From Pseudomonas fildesensis (lineage in GTDB: Bacteria > Pseudomonadota > Gammaproteobacteria > Pseudomonadales > Pseudomonadaceae): a stretch of DNA of 64,000 bases. The notes beneath the pieces were generated by a model. That model had not been told where the DNA came from. It saw only the letters and a list, made by a program, of their open reading frames with translations, and searched no databases. Shown here piece by piece: positions 1-8,116 of the stretch (position 1 is the first letter of the stretch; every line of letters starts with the position of its first letter). The translations under genes and the position numbers were made by a program. Location of the stretch: the NCBI RefSeq assembly GCF_001050345.1, contig NZ_LFMW01000012.1, positions 124,001 to 188,000 on the forward strand, given 5' to 3'.

Positions 1-497
1 TGCTGGGCCTGGGCCAGGCCACGGAAGGAGTTCATGATCCCCCATACGGTACCGAACAGGCCGATGTACGGGCTGACGGAGCCGACGGTGGCGAGGAACG
101 GCAGGCTCTGCTCCAGTTTCTCTTCTTCACGGGAAATGGCCACGCGCATGGCACGCGCCACGCCTTCCATGACCGCTTCCGGGTCAACGCCTGGCTGCTG
201 ACGCAGACGGGAGAATTCCTTGAAGCCAGCGCGGAAGATCTGCTCGACGCCTGAATCCGGGTCAGGGTTACTGCCGGCCTGACGATAGAGCTTGGACAGG
301 TCGATACCCGACCAGAAGCGCTCTTCAAAGCTCTCCAGGGCACGTCGACCGGCACGCAGCAGGTTGCTGCGCTGAAAAATCATGACCCAAGAGGTAACCG
401 ATGCGGCTACCAGGATCAGCATCACCAGTTGAACCACGACACTGGCATTACTGACCAGGCTCCACATGGAGGAATGGTCGACGACGGTAGGTTCCAC
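1..497 (-). CDS. tolQ: TolQ, proton-channel subunit of the Tol-Pal system (3' end outside window)
   Basis: TolQ is an inner-membrane protein that, with TolR, uses the proton gradient to energise TolA and keep the outer membrane attached during division. About 165 N-terminal residues are in the window; the rest lies left of position 1. The start is a GTG at 495-497 (MEPTVVDHSS), preceded by AGGAG. A long hydrophobic segment (roughly residues 13-37, VSNASVVVQLVMLILVAASV) is the first membrane helix. Conserved TolQ text follows (RAGRRALESFEERFWSG). The start lies one base past the ybgC stop, so the two are surely cotranscribed, as in the usual ybgC-tolQRAB-pal order. Confidence 0.95.
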   Translation of the reverse strand, partial: MEPTVVDHSSMWSLVSNASVVVQLVMLILVAASVTSWVMIFQRSNLLRAGRRALESFEERFWSGIDLSKLYRQAGSNPDPDSGVEQIFRAGFKEFSRLRQQPGVDPEAVMEGVARAMRVAISREEEKLEQSLPFLATVGSVSPYIGLFGTVWGIMNSFRGLAQAQ

Positions 498-498
498 G

Positions 499-954
499 CT
501 AAATCTCCTGCTTTGATTGTTTACCCGCGCCGCTCACGGCAGCAAAGGCCGCACGTAGAGTTTCGGGAATGGCCCGAGGTTTCAAACTGTTGGTGCGCAC
601 ACACGCCACCAGGAACTGCCCCTCACAGAGCAGCGTTGCATCCGACGCCCGCCTGACTTGCTGTTTAAAGCGCAGGCTGACACGGTTCAATTCGATTACT
701 TCTGCGCTGACCAGCAGCTCATCGTCGAGCCGCGCCGGCGCGTAATAACGCGCCTCGCTGGAATGCACGACAAACAACAGGTCCTCCCCTGCAAGCGTGG
801 ATTGGGCAAAGCCCAGCTCCCGCAGCCGCTCGGTTCGAGCCCGCTCCATGAACTTGAGGTAATTGACGTAATACACGATGCCGCCAGCATCGGTGTCCTC
901 GTAATAAACGCGACAGCGATGTGCGAACGACTGATCCCCGTTTTGCGCGCGCAT
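499..954 (-). CDS. ybgC: YbgC, Tol-Pal-associated acyl-CoA thioesterase (hotdog fold)
   Basis: A 151-residue protein of the 4-hydroxybenzoyl-CoA thioesterase/YbgC family, the normal length. The N-terminal part carries the family signature RVYYEDTDAGGIVYYVNYLKF, in which the Asp of YEDTDAGG is the catalytic acid. In E. coli and Helicobacter the family hydrolyses short acyl-CoAs and it is always the first gene of the tol-pal operon. The ATG at 952-954 follows a GAGGAG about 14 bases upstream. It ends with TAG at 499-501, right before the tolQ start. About 139 bp separate it from ruvB upstream, enough for a separate promoter. Confidence 0.95.
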   Translation of the reverse strand: MRAQNGDQSFAHRCRVYYEDTDAGGIVYYVNYLKFMERARTERLRELGFAQSTLAGEDLLFVVHSSEARYYAPARLDDELLVSAEVIELNRVSLRFKQQVRRASDATLLCEGQFLVACVRTNSLKPRAIPETLRAAFAAVSGAGKQSKQEI

Positions 955-1093
955 ACTCTAGTGCTTACTCCTCAGGTTGCCAATCCGGTCAGGCAACTGT
1001 TTTTTCATTCAATGAAACATTTCCTGTGACTGAATGACGACGCCAGCCACTAGGACAGCACAAACCTTGAATAAATCGACCCGCGTGGTCTTT

Positions 1094-2152
1094 TTAATCG
1101 TCTACTGCATCGAGGAATTCGTCTACCACGGGCATCTCACCCAATCGTGACGGAATGTTTAACCCGAAGTGCAGATAGGCATGCCGAGTCACCACCCTGC
1201 CCCTCGGCGTACGCATGATGTAACCCTGCTGGATCAGGTACGGCTCCAGCACATCCTCAATGGTATGACGCTCTTCACTGATGGCGGCCGCCAGGCTGTC
1301 GACACCCACCGGGCCACCGTCGAACTTCTCGATCATGGTCAAGAGTAGACGTCGATCCTGGTGATCGAAGCCATGCTCGTCCACATCCAGCAGGTTCAAG
1401 GCCAGGTCGGCGACGGCCTTGGTGATATGCCCCTGGGCACGCACTTCGGCAAAGTCGCGCACGCGGCGCAGCAAACGGTTGGCAATCCGCGGCGTGCCAC
1501 GGGCCCGGCGGGCGATTTCAAACGCGCCTTCCGGGTCCAGCGGCAGGCCGAGGATGCTCGCCGAACGGCTGACAATGGTCGCCAGGTCCGCCGTGCTATA
1601 GAACTCTAGACGTTGAACAATGCCGAAACGGTCTCGCAGCGGGTTGGTCAACATACCCGCGCGCGTCGTCGCGCCCACCAGGGTGAACGGCGGCAGGTCG
1701 AGTTTGATCGAGCGGGCCGCAGGGCCTTCGCCGATCATGATGTCGAGCTGGAAGTCTTCCATGGCCGGGTACAGCACTTCCTCAACGATCGGCGACAGCC
1801 GGTGGATCTCGTCGATAAACAGCACGTCATGGGGTTCCAGGTTGGTCAGCAAGGCTGCCAGGTCGCCCGGACGCTCCAGCACCGGGCCAGAGGTGGACTT
1901 GATCGACACGCCCATTTCCTGGGCGATAATGTTGGCCAGGGTGGTCTTGCCCAACCCTGGCGGGCCGAAGATCAAGGTGTGGTCCAAAGACTCATTGCGC
2001 CCCCGCGCGGCCTGGATGAACAACTCCATCTGCTCGCGCACGGTGGGCTGGCCGATGTAGTCGGCCAGGCTCAGGGGGCGGATAGCCCGGTCCTGGACTT
2101 CTTCACGGTCACGGGGGCCGGTGGCCGCGATCAGACGATCAGCTTCAATCAC
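1094..2152 (-). CDS. ruvB: RuvB, Holliday-junction branch-migration ATPase
   Basis: A 352-residue AAA+ motor that forms hexameric rings on either side of the RuvA-bound Holliday junction and drives branch migration. Walker A is GPPGLGKT near residue 65. Walker B is DVLFIDEIHRL. The sensor/arginine-finger region (TLVGATTRAGMLTNPLRDRFG) and the C-terminal winged-helix domain are complete. The start is GTG at 2150-2152 (MIEADRLI), directly abutting the ruvA stop TAA at 2153-2155, so translation is probably coupled. Order on the minus strand is ruvC-ruvA-ruvB. Confidence 0.98.
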   Translation of the reverse strand: MIEADRLIAATGPRDREEVQDRAIRPLSLADYIGQPTVREQMELFIQAARGRNESLDHTLIFGPPGLGKTTLANIIAQEMGVSIKSTSGPVLERPGDLAALLTNLEPHDVLFIDEIHRLSPIVEEVLYPAMEDFQLDIMIGEGPAARSIKLDLPPFTLVGATTRAGMLTNPLRDRFGIVQRLEFYSTADLATIVSRSASILGLPLDPEGAFEIARRARGTPRIANRLLRRVRDFAEVRAQGHITKAVADLALNLLDVDEHGFDHQDRRLLLTMIEKFDGGPVGVDSLAAAISEERHTIEDVLEPYLIQQGYIMRTPRGRVVTRHAYLHFGLNIPSRLGEMPVVDEFLDAVDD

Positions 2153-2764
2153 TTAAATCATTCCCTTCAGGGCTCGGCGGATCATGTCTTCGCTGCTCAG
2201 GTTCTTGTCCTTGATGGCCGATACTGCCTTGCTGGCCTCCTGCGGCTTATAGCCCAGGGAAATCAGCGCGCTGACCGCATCGCTCTCGGCGCTCGCAACC
2301 TGGCCCGCCGGCATGTCCGGCTGATTGGGCACCAGGGCAAACATGCTCGGCACCACTTCCCAGGCCTTGAAGCGGTCCTTGAGTTCCAACAGCAGGCGCT
2401 CGGCGGTTTTCTTGCCCACGCCCGGCACCTTCGTCAACGCCGAGGTGTCCTGGGCCGAAACAGCACGTACCAATTCATCCACTTCCAGGCTCGACATCAG
2501 TGCCAACGCCAGCTTCGGTCCGACGCCATTGAGGCGAATCAATTCGCGGAAGAAATCGCGGTCACGCTTGCCAATGAAACCATAGAGCAAGTGCGCATCT
2601 TCGCGTACCACCAGGTGGGTGTGCAAAGTCAGCGGCTCACCAATCGACGGCAGGCGATACAGAGTGGTCATGGGCACTTCCAGCTCATACCCCAGCCCGT
2701 TTACATCCACAATCAGGTGCGGCGGCTGTTTCTCAGCCAGTGTGCCGCGCAAGCGTCCAATCAC
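2153..2764 (-). CDS. ruvA: RuvA, Holliday-junction-binding subunit
   Basis: A 203-residue protein that forms tetramers holding the four-way junction open and loading RuvB. The N-terminal OB domain (MIGRLRGTLAEKQPPHLIVDVNGLGYELEVP) is followed by a helix-hairpin-helix region (LNGVGPKLALALMSSL and VPGVGKKTAERLLLELKDR). A flexible linker (about residues 140-155) leads to the C-terminal RuvB-contacting domain (AVSALISLGYKPQEASKAVSAI). Start is GTG at 2762-2764. It lies 67 bp after the ruvC stop and touches ruvB. Confidence 0.98.
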   Translation of the reverse strand: MIGRLRGTLAEKQPPHLIVDVNGLGYELEVPMTTLYRLPSIGEPLTLHTHLVVREDAHLLYGFIGKRDRDFFRELIRLNGVGPKLALALMSSLEVDELVRAVSAQDTSALTKVPGVGKKTAERLLLELKDRFKAWEVVPSMFALVPNQPDMPAGQVASAESDAVSALISLGYKPQEASKAVSAIKDKNLSSEDMIRRALKGMI

Positions 2765-2831
2765 GGTTCAGATCCTTAAAGCTTGGGGTCAGATCAAGGC
2801 CTGACCGAAAAATACGATTGCGCTGATGCTA

Positions 2832-3356
2832 TCAGAGACGCAGGCGCCCGCCACGACTGCGTGCCGTGCCCAGGCCGTGAGGCAGCAGACTGGAACGGGT
2901 GTGGGCATGGCAAATGGCGATGGCCAGGGCGTCGGAGGCGTCGATCTGCGGTTTGGAGGTGAGCTTGAGCATGTGCATGACCATCATCTGCACCTGCTCT
3001 TTATTGGCCGCGCCGGTGCCGACCACCGCTTGCTTGACCTGGGTCGCGGTGTATTCGGCGATTCCCATGCCCTCCTCGGCGCCAGCCACAATGGCGGCGC
3101 CACGGGCCTGGCCGAGTTTCAGCGCCGAATCGGCGTTCTTGGCCATAAAGACCTTTTCAATGCCCATGGTCACGGGTTTGTAGGTCTGGATCACTTCACG
3201 CACGCCGCGATAGACGATCTGCAGGCGCTCGGCCAACTCGCCCGCGCCGGTGCGGATGCAACCCGAGGCGACGTAAACGCAGCCGCGCGGGGTGTGTTGC
3301 ACCACGCCAAAGCCGGTGATGCGCGAACCGGGGTCGATACCTAGGATTAAAGTCAT
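2832..3356 (-). CDS. ruvC: RuvC, Holliday-junction resolvase
   Basis: A 174-residue RNase H-fold endonuclease that cuts Holliday junctions symmetrically. The first catalytic Asp is in MTLILGIDPGSRITGFGVV, the catalytic Glu in VTMGIEKVFMAKNADSALK, and the last acidic cluster in QIDASDALAIAICHAH. I start at the ATG at 3354-3356. The frame stays open a further 44 codons upstream, but that stretch is formed by the REP palindrome and is not RuvC-like. First gene of the ruvCAB run. Confidence 0.97.
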   Translation of the reverse strand: MTLILGIDPGSRITGFGVVQHTPRGCVYVASGCIRTGAGELAERLQIVYRGVREVIQTYKPVTMGIEKVFMAKNADSALKLGQARGAAIVAGAEEGMGIAEYTATQVKQAVVGTGAANKEQVQMMVMHMLKLTSKPQIDASDALAIAICHAHTRSSLLPHGLGTARSRGGRLRL

Positions 3357-3387
3357 AACGCCTGCAGTTTTGTGGATACACATAGAT

Positions 3388-3509
3388 CCAATGTGGGAGC
3401 TGCTTTTGTGGCGAGGGAGCTTGCTCCCGCTCGACTGCGTAGCAGGCGCAGGCTTTGGCACCCCAGCGGGAGCAAGCGCCCTCGCCACAAAAGCCCGCTC
3501 CTACATTGG
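3388..3509. repeat. REPIN-like pair of inverted REP sequences between yebC and ruvC
   Basis: Two imperfect inverted arms begin CCAATGTGGGAGC and end GCTCCTACATTGG. Each arm contains a smaller palindrome (GGGAGCTTGCTCCC on the left, GCGGGAGCAAGCGC on the right). The whole could form one long cruciform or two hairpins. This layout is typical of the REP doublets scattered between Pseudomonas genes. It sits between two genes read in the same direction, so it may attenuate or stabilise the yebC-ruvC transcript. Confidence 0.85.
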
Positions 3510-3522
3510 CTTTTCTTCGTTC

Positions 3523-4269
3523 TCAGGTGAGCTGTTCGGCCACTTCTTCCGGAATGTCGGCATTGGAATAGACGTTCTGCACATCATCCAGGTCTTCGAG
3601 CATATCCAGCATCTTCAGCACTTTCTGCGCGCCGTCCAGATCCAGCTCGGCACTGGTGGTCGGCAGCATCACGATTTCCGCGTCGGTACCTTTGAAACCA
3701 GCGGCTTCCAGCGCGTTACGCACCGCATAGAAGCCTGCGAACGAGGTAAACACGTCAATGGAACCGTCTTCGTTGGTCACCACGTCGTCGGCATCCGCCT
3801 CCATCGCAGCTTCGATCAGCGCATCTTCATCCACACCCGGCGCGAAGGAAATCTGCCCCTTGCGCTCGAACAGGTAGGCCACCGAACCGTCGGTGCCTAG
3901 GTTGCCGCCGCACTTGCTGAACGCATGGCGCACAGCTGCTGCGGTGCGGTTGCGGTTATCGGTCATGCACTCGACCATCACCGCCACGCCGCCCGGGCCG
4001 TAGCCTTCGTAGCTCAACTCGACCATGTCGTCGGTATCGGCGGCGCCGGCACCACGGGCCACGGCCCGGTCGATGATGTCACGGCTCATGTTGGCGCCGA
4101 GGGCCTTGTCCAGCGCCAGGCGCAGACGCGGGTTGGAGCCCGGATCACCGCCACCCTGGCGCGCAGCGACGGTCAGTTCGCGAATCCACTTGGTGAAGAT
4201 CTTGCCTTTCTTGGCATCCTGACGCTCTTTGCGGTGCTTGATGTTCGCCCACTTGGAATGGCCAGCCAT
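3523..4269 (-). CDS. yebC: YebC/PmpR family regulator or translation factor
   Basis: A full-length 248-residue YebC-family protein beginning MAGHSKWANIKHRKERQDAKKG, the near-invariant family N-terminus. Three-domain YebC features continue (GPGGVAVMVECMTDNRNRTAA, NLGTDGSVAYLFERKG). In P. aeruginosa the orthologue PmpR represses the quinolone-signal regulator pqsR. Work on other bacteria links YebC proteins to helping ribosomes through proline stretches. It lies between aspS and ruvC on the same strand, the usual Pseudomonas order. It starts at ATG 4267-4269. Confidence 0.95.
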   Translation of the reverse strand: MAGHSKWANIKHRKERQDAKKGKIFTKWIRELTVAARQGGGDPGSNPRLRLALDKALGANMSRDIIDRAVARGAGAADTDDMVELSYEGYGPGGVAVMVECMTDNRNRTAAAVRHAFSKCGGNLGTDGSVAYLFERKGQISFAPGVDEDALIEAAMEADADDVVTNEDGSIDVFTSFAGFYAVRNALEAAGFKGTDAEIVMLPTTSAELDLDGAQKVLKMLDMLEDLDDVQNVYSNADIPEEVAEQLT

Positions 4270-4353
4270 AACACAACTCCGAAATTCTCTAGAAACCTTA
4301 TCAATCCCGCCCCAGGCCGGACCTCTTTCTTTAAAGCACAGCCCTTGTAACGC

Positions 4354-4379
4354 AAAGGCGCATCCGAAGATGCGCCTTT
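4354..4379 (-). terminator. Hairpin with a UUCG tetraloop after aspS
   Basis: Eleven-base perfect arms (AAAGGCGCATC / GATGCGCCTTT) close a four-base loop that reads TTCG on the minus strand, giving the very stable C(UUCG)G tetraloop. It lies 39 bp beyond the aspS stop. The T run after the stem is short (TTT), so termination may be partial, letting some transcript continue into yebC. Confidence 0.6.
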
Positions 4380-4418
4380 AAGACTGCGTAAACCTCAGTG
4401 CGCTTTCACGCAGCAGCC

Positions 4419-6194
4419 TTACTCAGCCTTCGGCGTCTCGCGCAGACGGATATGCAACTCGCGCAATGCCTTGGCATCCACCACACCCGGAGCCTGCGTC
4501 ATGACGTCGGCAGCACTCTGAGTTTTCGGGAAGGCAATCACTTCACGGATCGACTGGGCGCCGGTCATCAGCATCACCAGGCGGTCCAGGCCAAAGGCCA
4601 AGCCACCGTGGGGCGGCGCGCCGTATTTCAGGGCGTCGAGCAGGAAGCCGAACTTCTCTTCCTGTTCCGCTTCGTTGATGCCCAGCAGACGGAAGACCGA
4701 CTGTTGCATTTCCTTGCGGTGGATACGGATCGAACCGCCACCCAGCTCGGTGCCGTTCAACACCATGTCGTAGGCACGGGACAGAGCGCCAGCCGGGTTG
4801 GCTTCCAGCTCTTGCGGCGTGCACTTCGGCGCGGTGAACGGGTGGTGCAGAGCGCTGAAGCTGCCGTCGTCGTTCTCTTCGAACATCGGGAAGTCGACTA
4901 CCCACATCGGTGCCCACTTGCAGGTCAGCAGGTCCAGGTCGTGGCCCAGCTTGATCCGCAGTGCGCCCAAGGCTTCGCTGACGATCTTCGATTTGTCGGC
5001 ACCGAAGAACACGATGTCACCGTCAACCGCGCCAACACGATCCAGGATCACATTGAGGTTGGCTTCAGGGATGTTCTTCACGATTGGCGACTGCAGGCCT
5101 TCAACGCCTTTAGCGCGCTCGTTGACCTTGATGTACGCCAGGCCCTTGGCACCGTAGATGCCGACGAACTTGGTGTAGTCGTCGATCTGCTTGCGCGGCA
5201 TGCTCGCGCCGCCAGGCACGCGCAGGGCGGCGATACGGCATTTCGGGTCGTTGGCCGGGCCGCTGAATACTTTGAAATCGACGTCCTTGAGCTGGTCGGC
5301 CACGTCCACCAGTTCCAGCGGGTTACGCAGGTCTGGCTTGTCGGAACCGTAGCGGCGCATGGCTTCTTCGAAGGTCATGTGCGGGAATTCGCCGAATTCC
5401 AGGTCCAGCACTTCCTTGAACAGGTTGCGGATCATTTTCTCGGTGAGGCCCATGATCTCTTTTTCATCGAGGAAACTGGTCTCGATGTCGATCTGGGTGA
5501 ATTCCGGCTGGCGATCAGCACGCAGGTCTTCGTCACGGAAGCACTTGGCGATCTGGTAGTAACGGTCGAAGCCGGCCACCATCAGCAATTGCTTGAACAG
5601 CTGCGGCGATTGCGGCAGGGCGAAGAAAGAACCAGGGTGGGTGCGGCTCGGCACCAGGTAGTCACGCGCGCCTTCCGGGGTGGCCCGGGTGAGGATTGGC
5701 GTTTCGACGTCCAGGAAGCCGTTTTCGTCGAGGAAGCGGCGGATGCTGGTGGTCATGCGCGAACGCAGACGCAGCTTCTCGGCCATTTCCGGACGACGCA
5801 GGTCCAGGAAGCGGTAGCGCAGGCGAGTTTCTTCGCCAACGTCGGAATATTCGTTCAACGGGAACGGCGGGGTTTCCGACTCGTTCAGCACTTCCAGTTC
5901 ATAGCCCAGCACTTCGATCGCGCCGGACGCCATGTTCGGGTTCACCGCACCGGCCGGACGCAGGCGAACCTTGCCGGTGATCTTCACGACGTACTCGCTG
6001 CGCACGCGATCGGCGGCGGCGAAGCTCTCGGCGCGATCCGGGTCGAACACCACCTGGGCCAGACCATCACGGTCACGGATATCGAGGAAGATCACCCCGC
6101 CGTGGTCGCGGCGACGGTGAACCCATCCGCAAAGAGTGATTTCCTGACCTTCCAGGGTCTCGTTCAGTTGGCCGCAATAGTGGCTGCGCATCAT
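4419..6194 (-). CDS. aspS: Aspartyl-tRNA synthetase (probably the non-discriminating Asp/Asn type)
   Basis: A 591-residue class IIb synthetase that charges tRNA(Asp), and in Pseudomonas probably also tRNA(Asn) for later amidation. The N-terminal OB anticodon-binding domain (GWVHRRRDHGGVIFLDIRDRDG) is followed by motif 2 (RYYQIAKCFRDEDLRADRQPEFTQ), the bacterial GAD insertion, and motif 3 (GLAFGLDRLVMLMTG). I start at the first of two adjacent ATGs (6192-6194, MMRSHYCGQLNE); upstream in-frame codons lack family similarity. It is 107 bp downstream of the zinc-ribbon gene. Confidence 0.97.
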   Translation of the reverse strand: MMRSHYCGQLNETLEGQEITLCGWVHRRRDHGGVIFLDIRDRDGLAQVVFDPDRAESFAAADRVRSEYVVKITGKVRLRPAGAVNPNMASGAIEVLGYELEVLNESETPPFPLNEYSDVGEETRLRYRFLDLRRPEMAEKLRLRSRMTTSIRRFLDENGFLDVETPILTRATPEGARDYLVPSRTHPGSFFALPQSPQLFKQLLMVAGFDRYYQIAKCFRDEDLRADRQPEFTQIDIETSFLDEKEIMGLTEKMIRNLFKEVLDLEFGEFPHMTFEEAMRRYGSDKPDLRNPLELVDVADQLKDVDFKVFSGPANDPKCRIAALRVPGGASMPRKQIDDYTKFVGIYGAKGLAYIKVNERAKGVEGLQSPIVKNIPEANLNVILDRVGAVDGDIVFFGADKSKIVSEALGALRIKLGHDLDLLTCKWAPMWVVDFPMFEENDDGSFSALHHPFTAPKCTPQELEANPAGALSRAYDMVLNGTELGGGSIRIHRKEMQQSVFRLLGINEAEQEEKFGFLLDALKYGAPPHGGLAFGLDRLVMLMTGAQSIREVIAFPKTQSAADVMTQAPGVVDAKALRELHIRLRETPKAE

Positions 6195-6301
6195 GGTCGT
6201 GGTTTCACTTCTCGTAATTCGAAATTCGGTGGAGGCCTGCCTCGTCACCGTACATTTAAGCAGGGGACGGATAATGCAGGAGCCTGCGCGTAGAGTTCAA
6301 C

Positions 6302-6523
6302 TCAGTCAGCTTTGTCGCCGCCCGCCAGATTCTTCTTCGAGCCGGTCTTGAAATCGGTCTCGTACCAGCCGCTGCCGCTCAGGCGGAAGCCCGGCATGGA
6401 CAACATCTTCTTGAGCTCCGGCGCCTTGCAGGCCGGGCAATCGACCAACGGCGCGGCGCTGATCTTTTGAATGGCTTCCAACTGATGACCACAGGAAGCA
6501 CATTGATAGTCGTACATGGGCAT
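6302..6523 (-). CDS. FmdB-family zinc-ribbon protein
   Basis: A 73-residue protein beginning MPMYDYQCASCGHQLEAIQK with a four-cysteine zinc ribbon: CASC near residue 8 and CPAC near residue 34. The C-terminal tail is Lys/Asp rich (KTGSKKNLAGGDKAD). Family members (FmdB, CxxC-CxxC-SSSS regulators) are of unsettled function. In many gammaproteobacteria this gene sits directly upstream of aspS, as here, which suggests a shared transcript. Confidence 0.9.
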   Translation of the reverse strand: MPMYDYQCASCGHQLEAIQKISAAPLVDCPACKAPELKKMLSMPGFRLSGSGWYETDFKTGSKKNLAGGDKAD

Positions 6524-6692
6524 GGAGATGTCTCGGCGATCAGAACGTTACTGCGCCACGCTTGCCCAAGGAGTAAACCCGGGCATGCGCAGCAAAGCGC
6601 GGGATTATATCTGGTAAATCGAGGCAGCGCAGCCGGCTTTCTGCCCGGAGCCTTGCCCGCCTGGACAGCGGACCGGCCCCGGAACTGTCGAA

Positions 6693-7034
6693 TTACCCAG
6701 GGTCCAACGAGGCTTCACGGCCTTTTAATACGTGAACCACGCACACCACCCTGACCAGGCCACTGAAGTTCTTCACCCCTCCATAACGCAAGTGCACTTC
6801 CCGATCGACATAAGACAGCAACGCGCTGACCGAGCAGGCATTGATCCTGGCTATTTCCGTGAGGATATTCCAATAGATCTGTTCCAGACGCAGACAGGTG
6901 GAAAAACCATTGAGCCTGACTGATCGGGACAATGGCCTGGCCAGCCCCATGTCGAACCCTTTAACAAAGGGGTCGACCTTCAACTTATGAAAACCACAGG
7001 TTTCCATCACTCCATTACCCACTCCACGTGACAT
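6693..7034 (-). CDS. Ribbon-helix-helix domain protein
   Basis: The 113 residues contain a ribbon-helix-helix core of the RHH_4 type: SRSVRLNGFSTCLRLEQIYW forms the strand and first helix, and ARINACSVSALLSYVDREV the second helix. It resembles small proteins annotated as RHH domain-containing in Pseudomonas. The target is unknown. The start is uncertain: the ATG at 7032-7034 has GGAG ten bases upstream, while a second ATG ten codons in (METCGFHKLK) is also usable. The C-terminus (VVCVVHVLKGREASLDPG) has no motif I recognise. Confidence 0.7.
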   Translation of the reverse strand: MSRGVGNGVMETCGFHKLKVDPFVKGFDMGLARPLSRSVRLNGFSTCLRLEQIYWNILTEIARINACSVSALLSYVDREVHLRYGGVKNFSGLVRVVCVVHVLKGREASLDPG

Positions 7035-7171
7035 ACAACTGACACTCCATTGCCAAACAACAGCCCATGGGTTCTCCCATTGGACAGTGGTCCTATAGAA
7101 CAGCAGGAGCCAACAGCTAGCCAGAAGACGTGGATTTGAAAGGCGTAGGACAACGCCAGGAAATGCGCGGA

Positions 7172-7200
7172 AACAAGCAAACGGCGCCAGGACGGCGCCG
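7172..7200 (-). terminator. Probable terminator of dps
   Basis: CGGCGCC (7182-7188) and GGCGCCG (7194-7200) form a GC-rich stem with a five-base loop. On the minus strand it is followed by a T-rich stretch (TTTGCTTGTTT), 15 bp after the dps stop. Confidence 0.6.
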
Positions 7201-7214
7201 CTCAGACTCGATAT

Positions 7215-7688
7215 TTACTGATTTTCGAGCAGGGAACGCAGCATCCACGCGGTTTTCTCGTGAACTTGCATACGCTGGGTCAACAAGTCGGCTGTCGGCT
7301 CATCGCTGACCTTGTCCAGCAGCGGGAAGATCCCACGCGCAGTCCGCGTGACCGCTTCCTGGCCCGCCACCAACTGCTTGATCATCTCTTCTGCACTCGG
7401 CACACCCTCTTCTTCCTTGATAGAAGACAGGCGGGCATAGATCGAATAGGCACCCGGCGCAGGGAAACCCAGGGCACGGATACGCTCGGCAATGGAATCC
7501 ACCGCCAGCGCCAGCTCGTTGTACTGCTCTTCGAACATCAAGTGCAGCGTACGGAACATGGGGCCCGTGACGTTCCAATGGAAGTTGTGGGTCTTCAGGT
7601 ACAGTACATAAGTATCGGAAAGTAGTCGCGAAAGCCCGTCGACGATGGATTTACGATCTTCTTCACTGATACCGATATCGATTGCCAT
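7215..7688 (-). CDS. dps: Dps-family ferritin-like DNA-protection protein
   Basis: A 157-residue Dps/bacterioferritin-comigratory mini-ferritin that stores iron and detoxifies peroxide, and in some species coats DNA. The ferroxidase ligands sit in the family pattern: THNFHWNVTGPMFRTLHLMFEEQY (His, His, Asp/Glu) and later DSIAERIRALG. The start is the ATG at 7686-7688 (MAIDIGISEEDR), with AGGGG seven bases upstream. In-frame codons before it are not conserved in type. Its place between aspS and the cold-shock gene matches P. aeruginosa PA0962. Confidence 0.94.
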   Translation of the reverse strand: MAIDIGISEEDRKSIVDGLSRLLSDTYVLYLKTHNFHWNVTGPMFRTLHLMFEEQYNELALAVDSIAERIRALGFPAPGAYSIYARLSSIKEEEGVPSAEEMIKQLVAGQEAVTRTARGIFPLLDKVSDEPTADLLTQRMQVHEKTAWMLRSLLENQ

Positions 7689-8116
7689 GTTTATCCCCTT
7701 CAATTGACAAGCATTCATTGATCAGGTGCAGGACCACTCTAGCAAGAGTGCCCACCTTGTGCAGCCCGACACACCCTGGCGACGTGCGGCAAATCGCCCC
7801 GCTCGTGCTCGCCGGCCTGCGTCAGGCAAGGCCTTGCGCGCCATAGGAAATTTCTCTGGCACCGCTCAAAAAGCCCGCAACTGTCTAGGACAAGCGTTTG
7901 CCACAGAAATGCCCTGCTCACCTGCAACACTCGCAAATGCTTGATTTGAGTAGGCACAGCCTTTGCTGTTAAATAGACGGGGTGTCGCTGCCGTTCTTTT
8001 CTTCGGCCAGCGCATAGGCTGATACCCGCGCACGTGCTCACCGCCTCCTATTGTTCAGAAGCGAACCGTGCCAGTCAGCTCCTCCTTGTGATCCGTCTTA
8101 ACGTGAGTCAATCAAA
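7689..8116. other. 428-bp divergent intergenic region between dps and the cold-shock-domain gene
   Basis: It must carry the promoters of both divergent genes. I could not place -35/-10 elements with confidence. A 100-codon minus-strand frame (7739-8041) has no ribosome-binding site and no recognisable domain, so I did not call it. Confidence 0.5.

Noticed and set aside
3357..3488. 44-codon N-terminal extension of RuvC
   Set aside because: The extension is formed by the REP palindrome and RuvC families begin at MTLILGIDPGSR or nearby.
4398..6293. A 631-codon open frame on the plus strand opposite aspS
   Set aside because: The codon-use of this high-GC genome keeps antisense frames open. The translation has no recognised domain, and the minus-strand aspS is certain. 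The same applies to the long antisense frames over secA (20316-21986), the sensor kinase (14438-16339), ruvB/ruvA (1613-2779) and edd (55448-57016).
7739..8041. 100-codon minus-strand frame between dps and the cold-shock gene
   Set aside because: No ribosome-binding site, unusual composition and no recognisable domain; it covers the region needed for two promoters.
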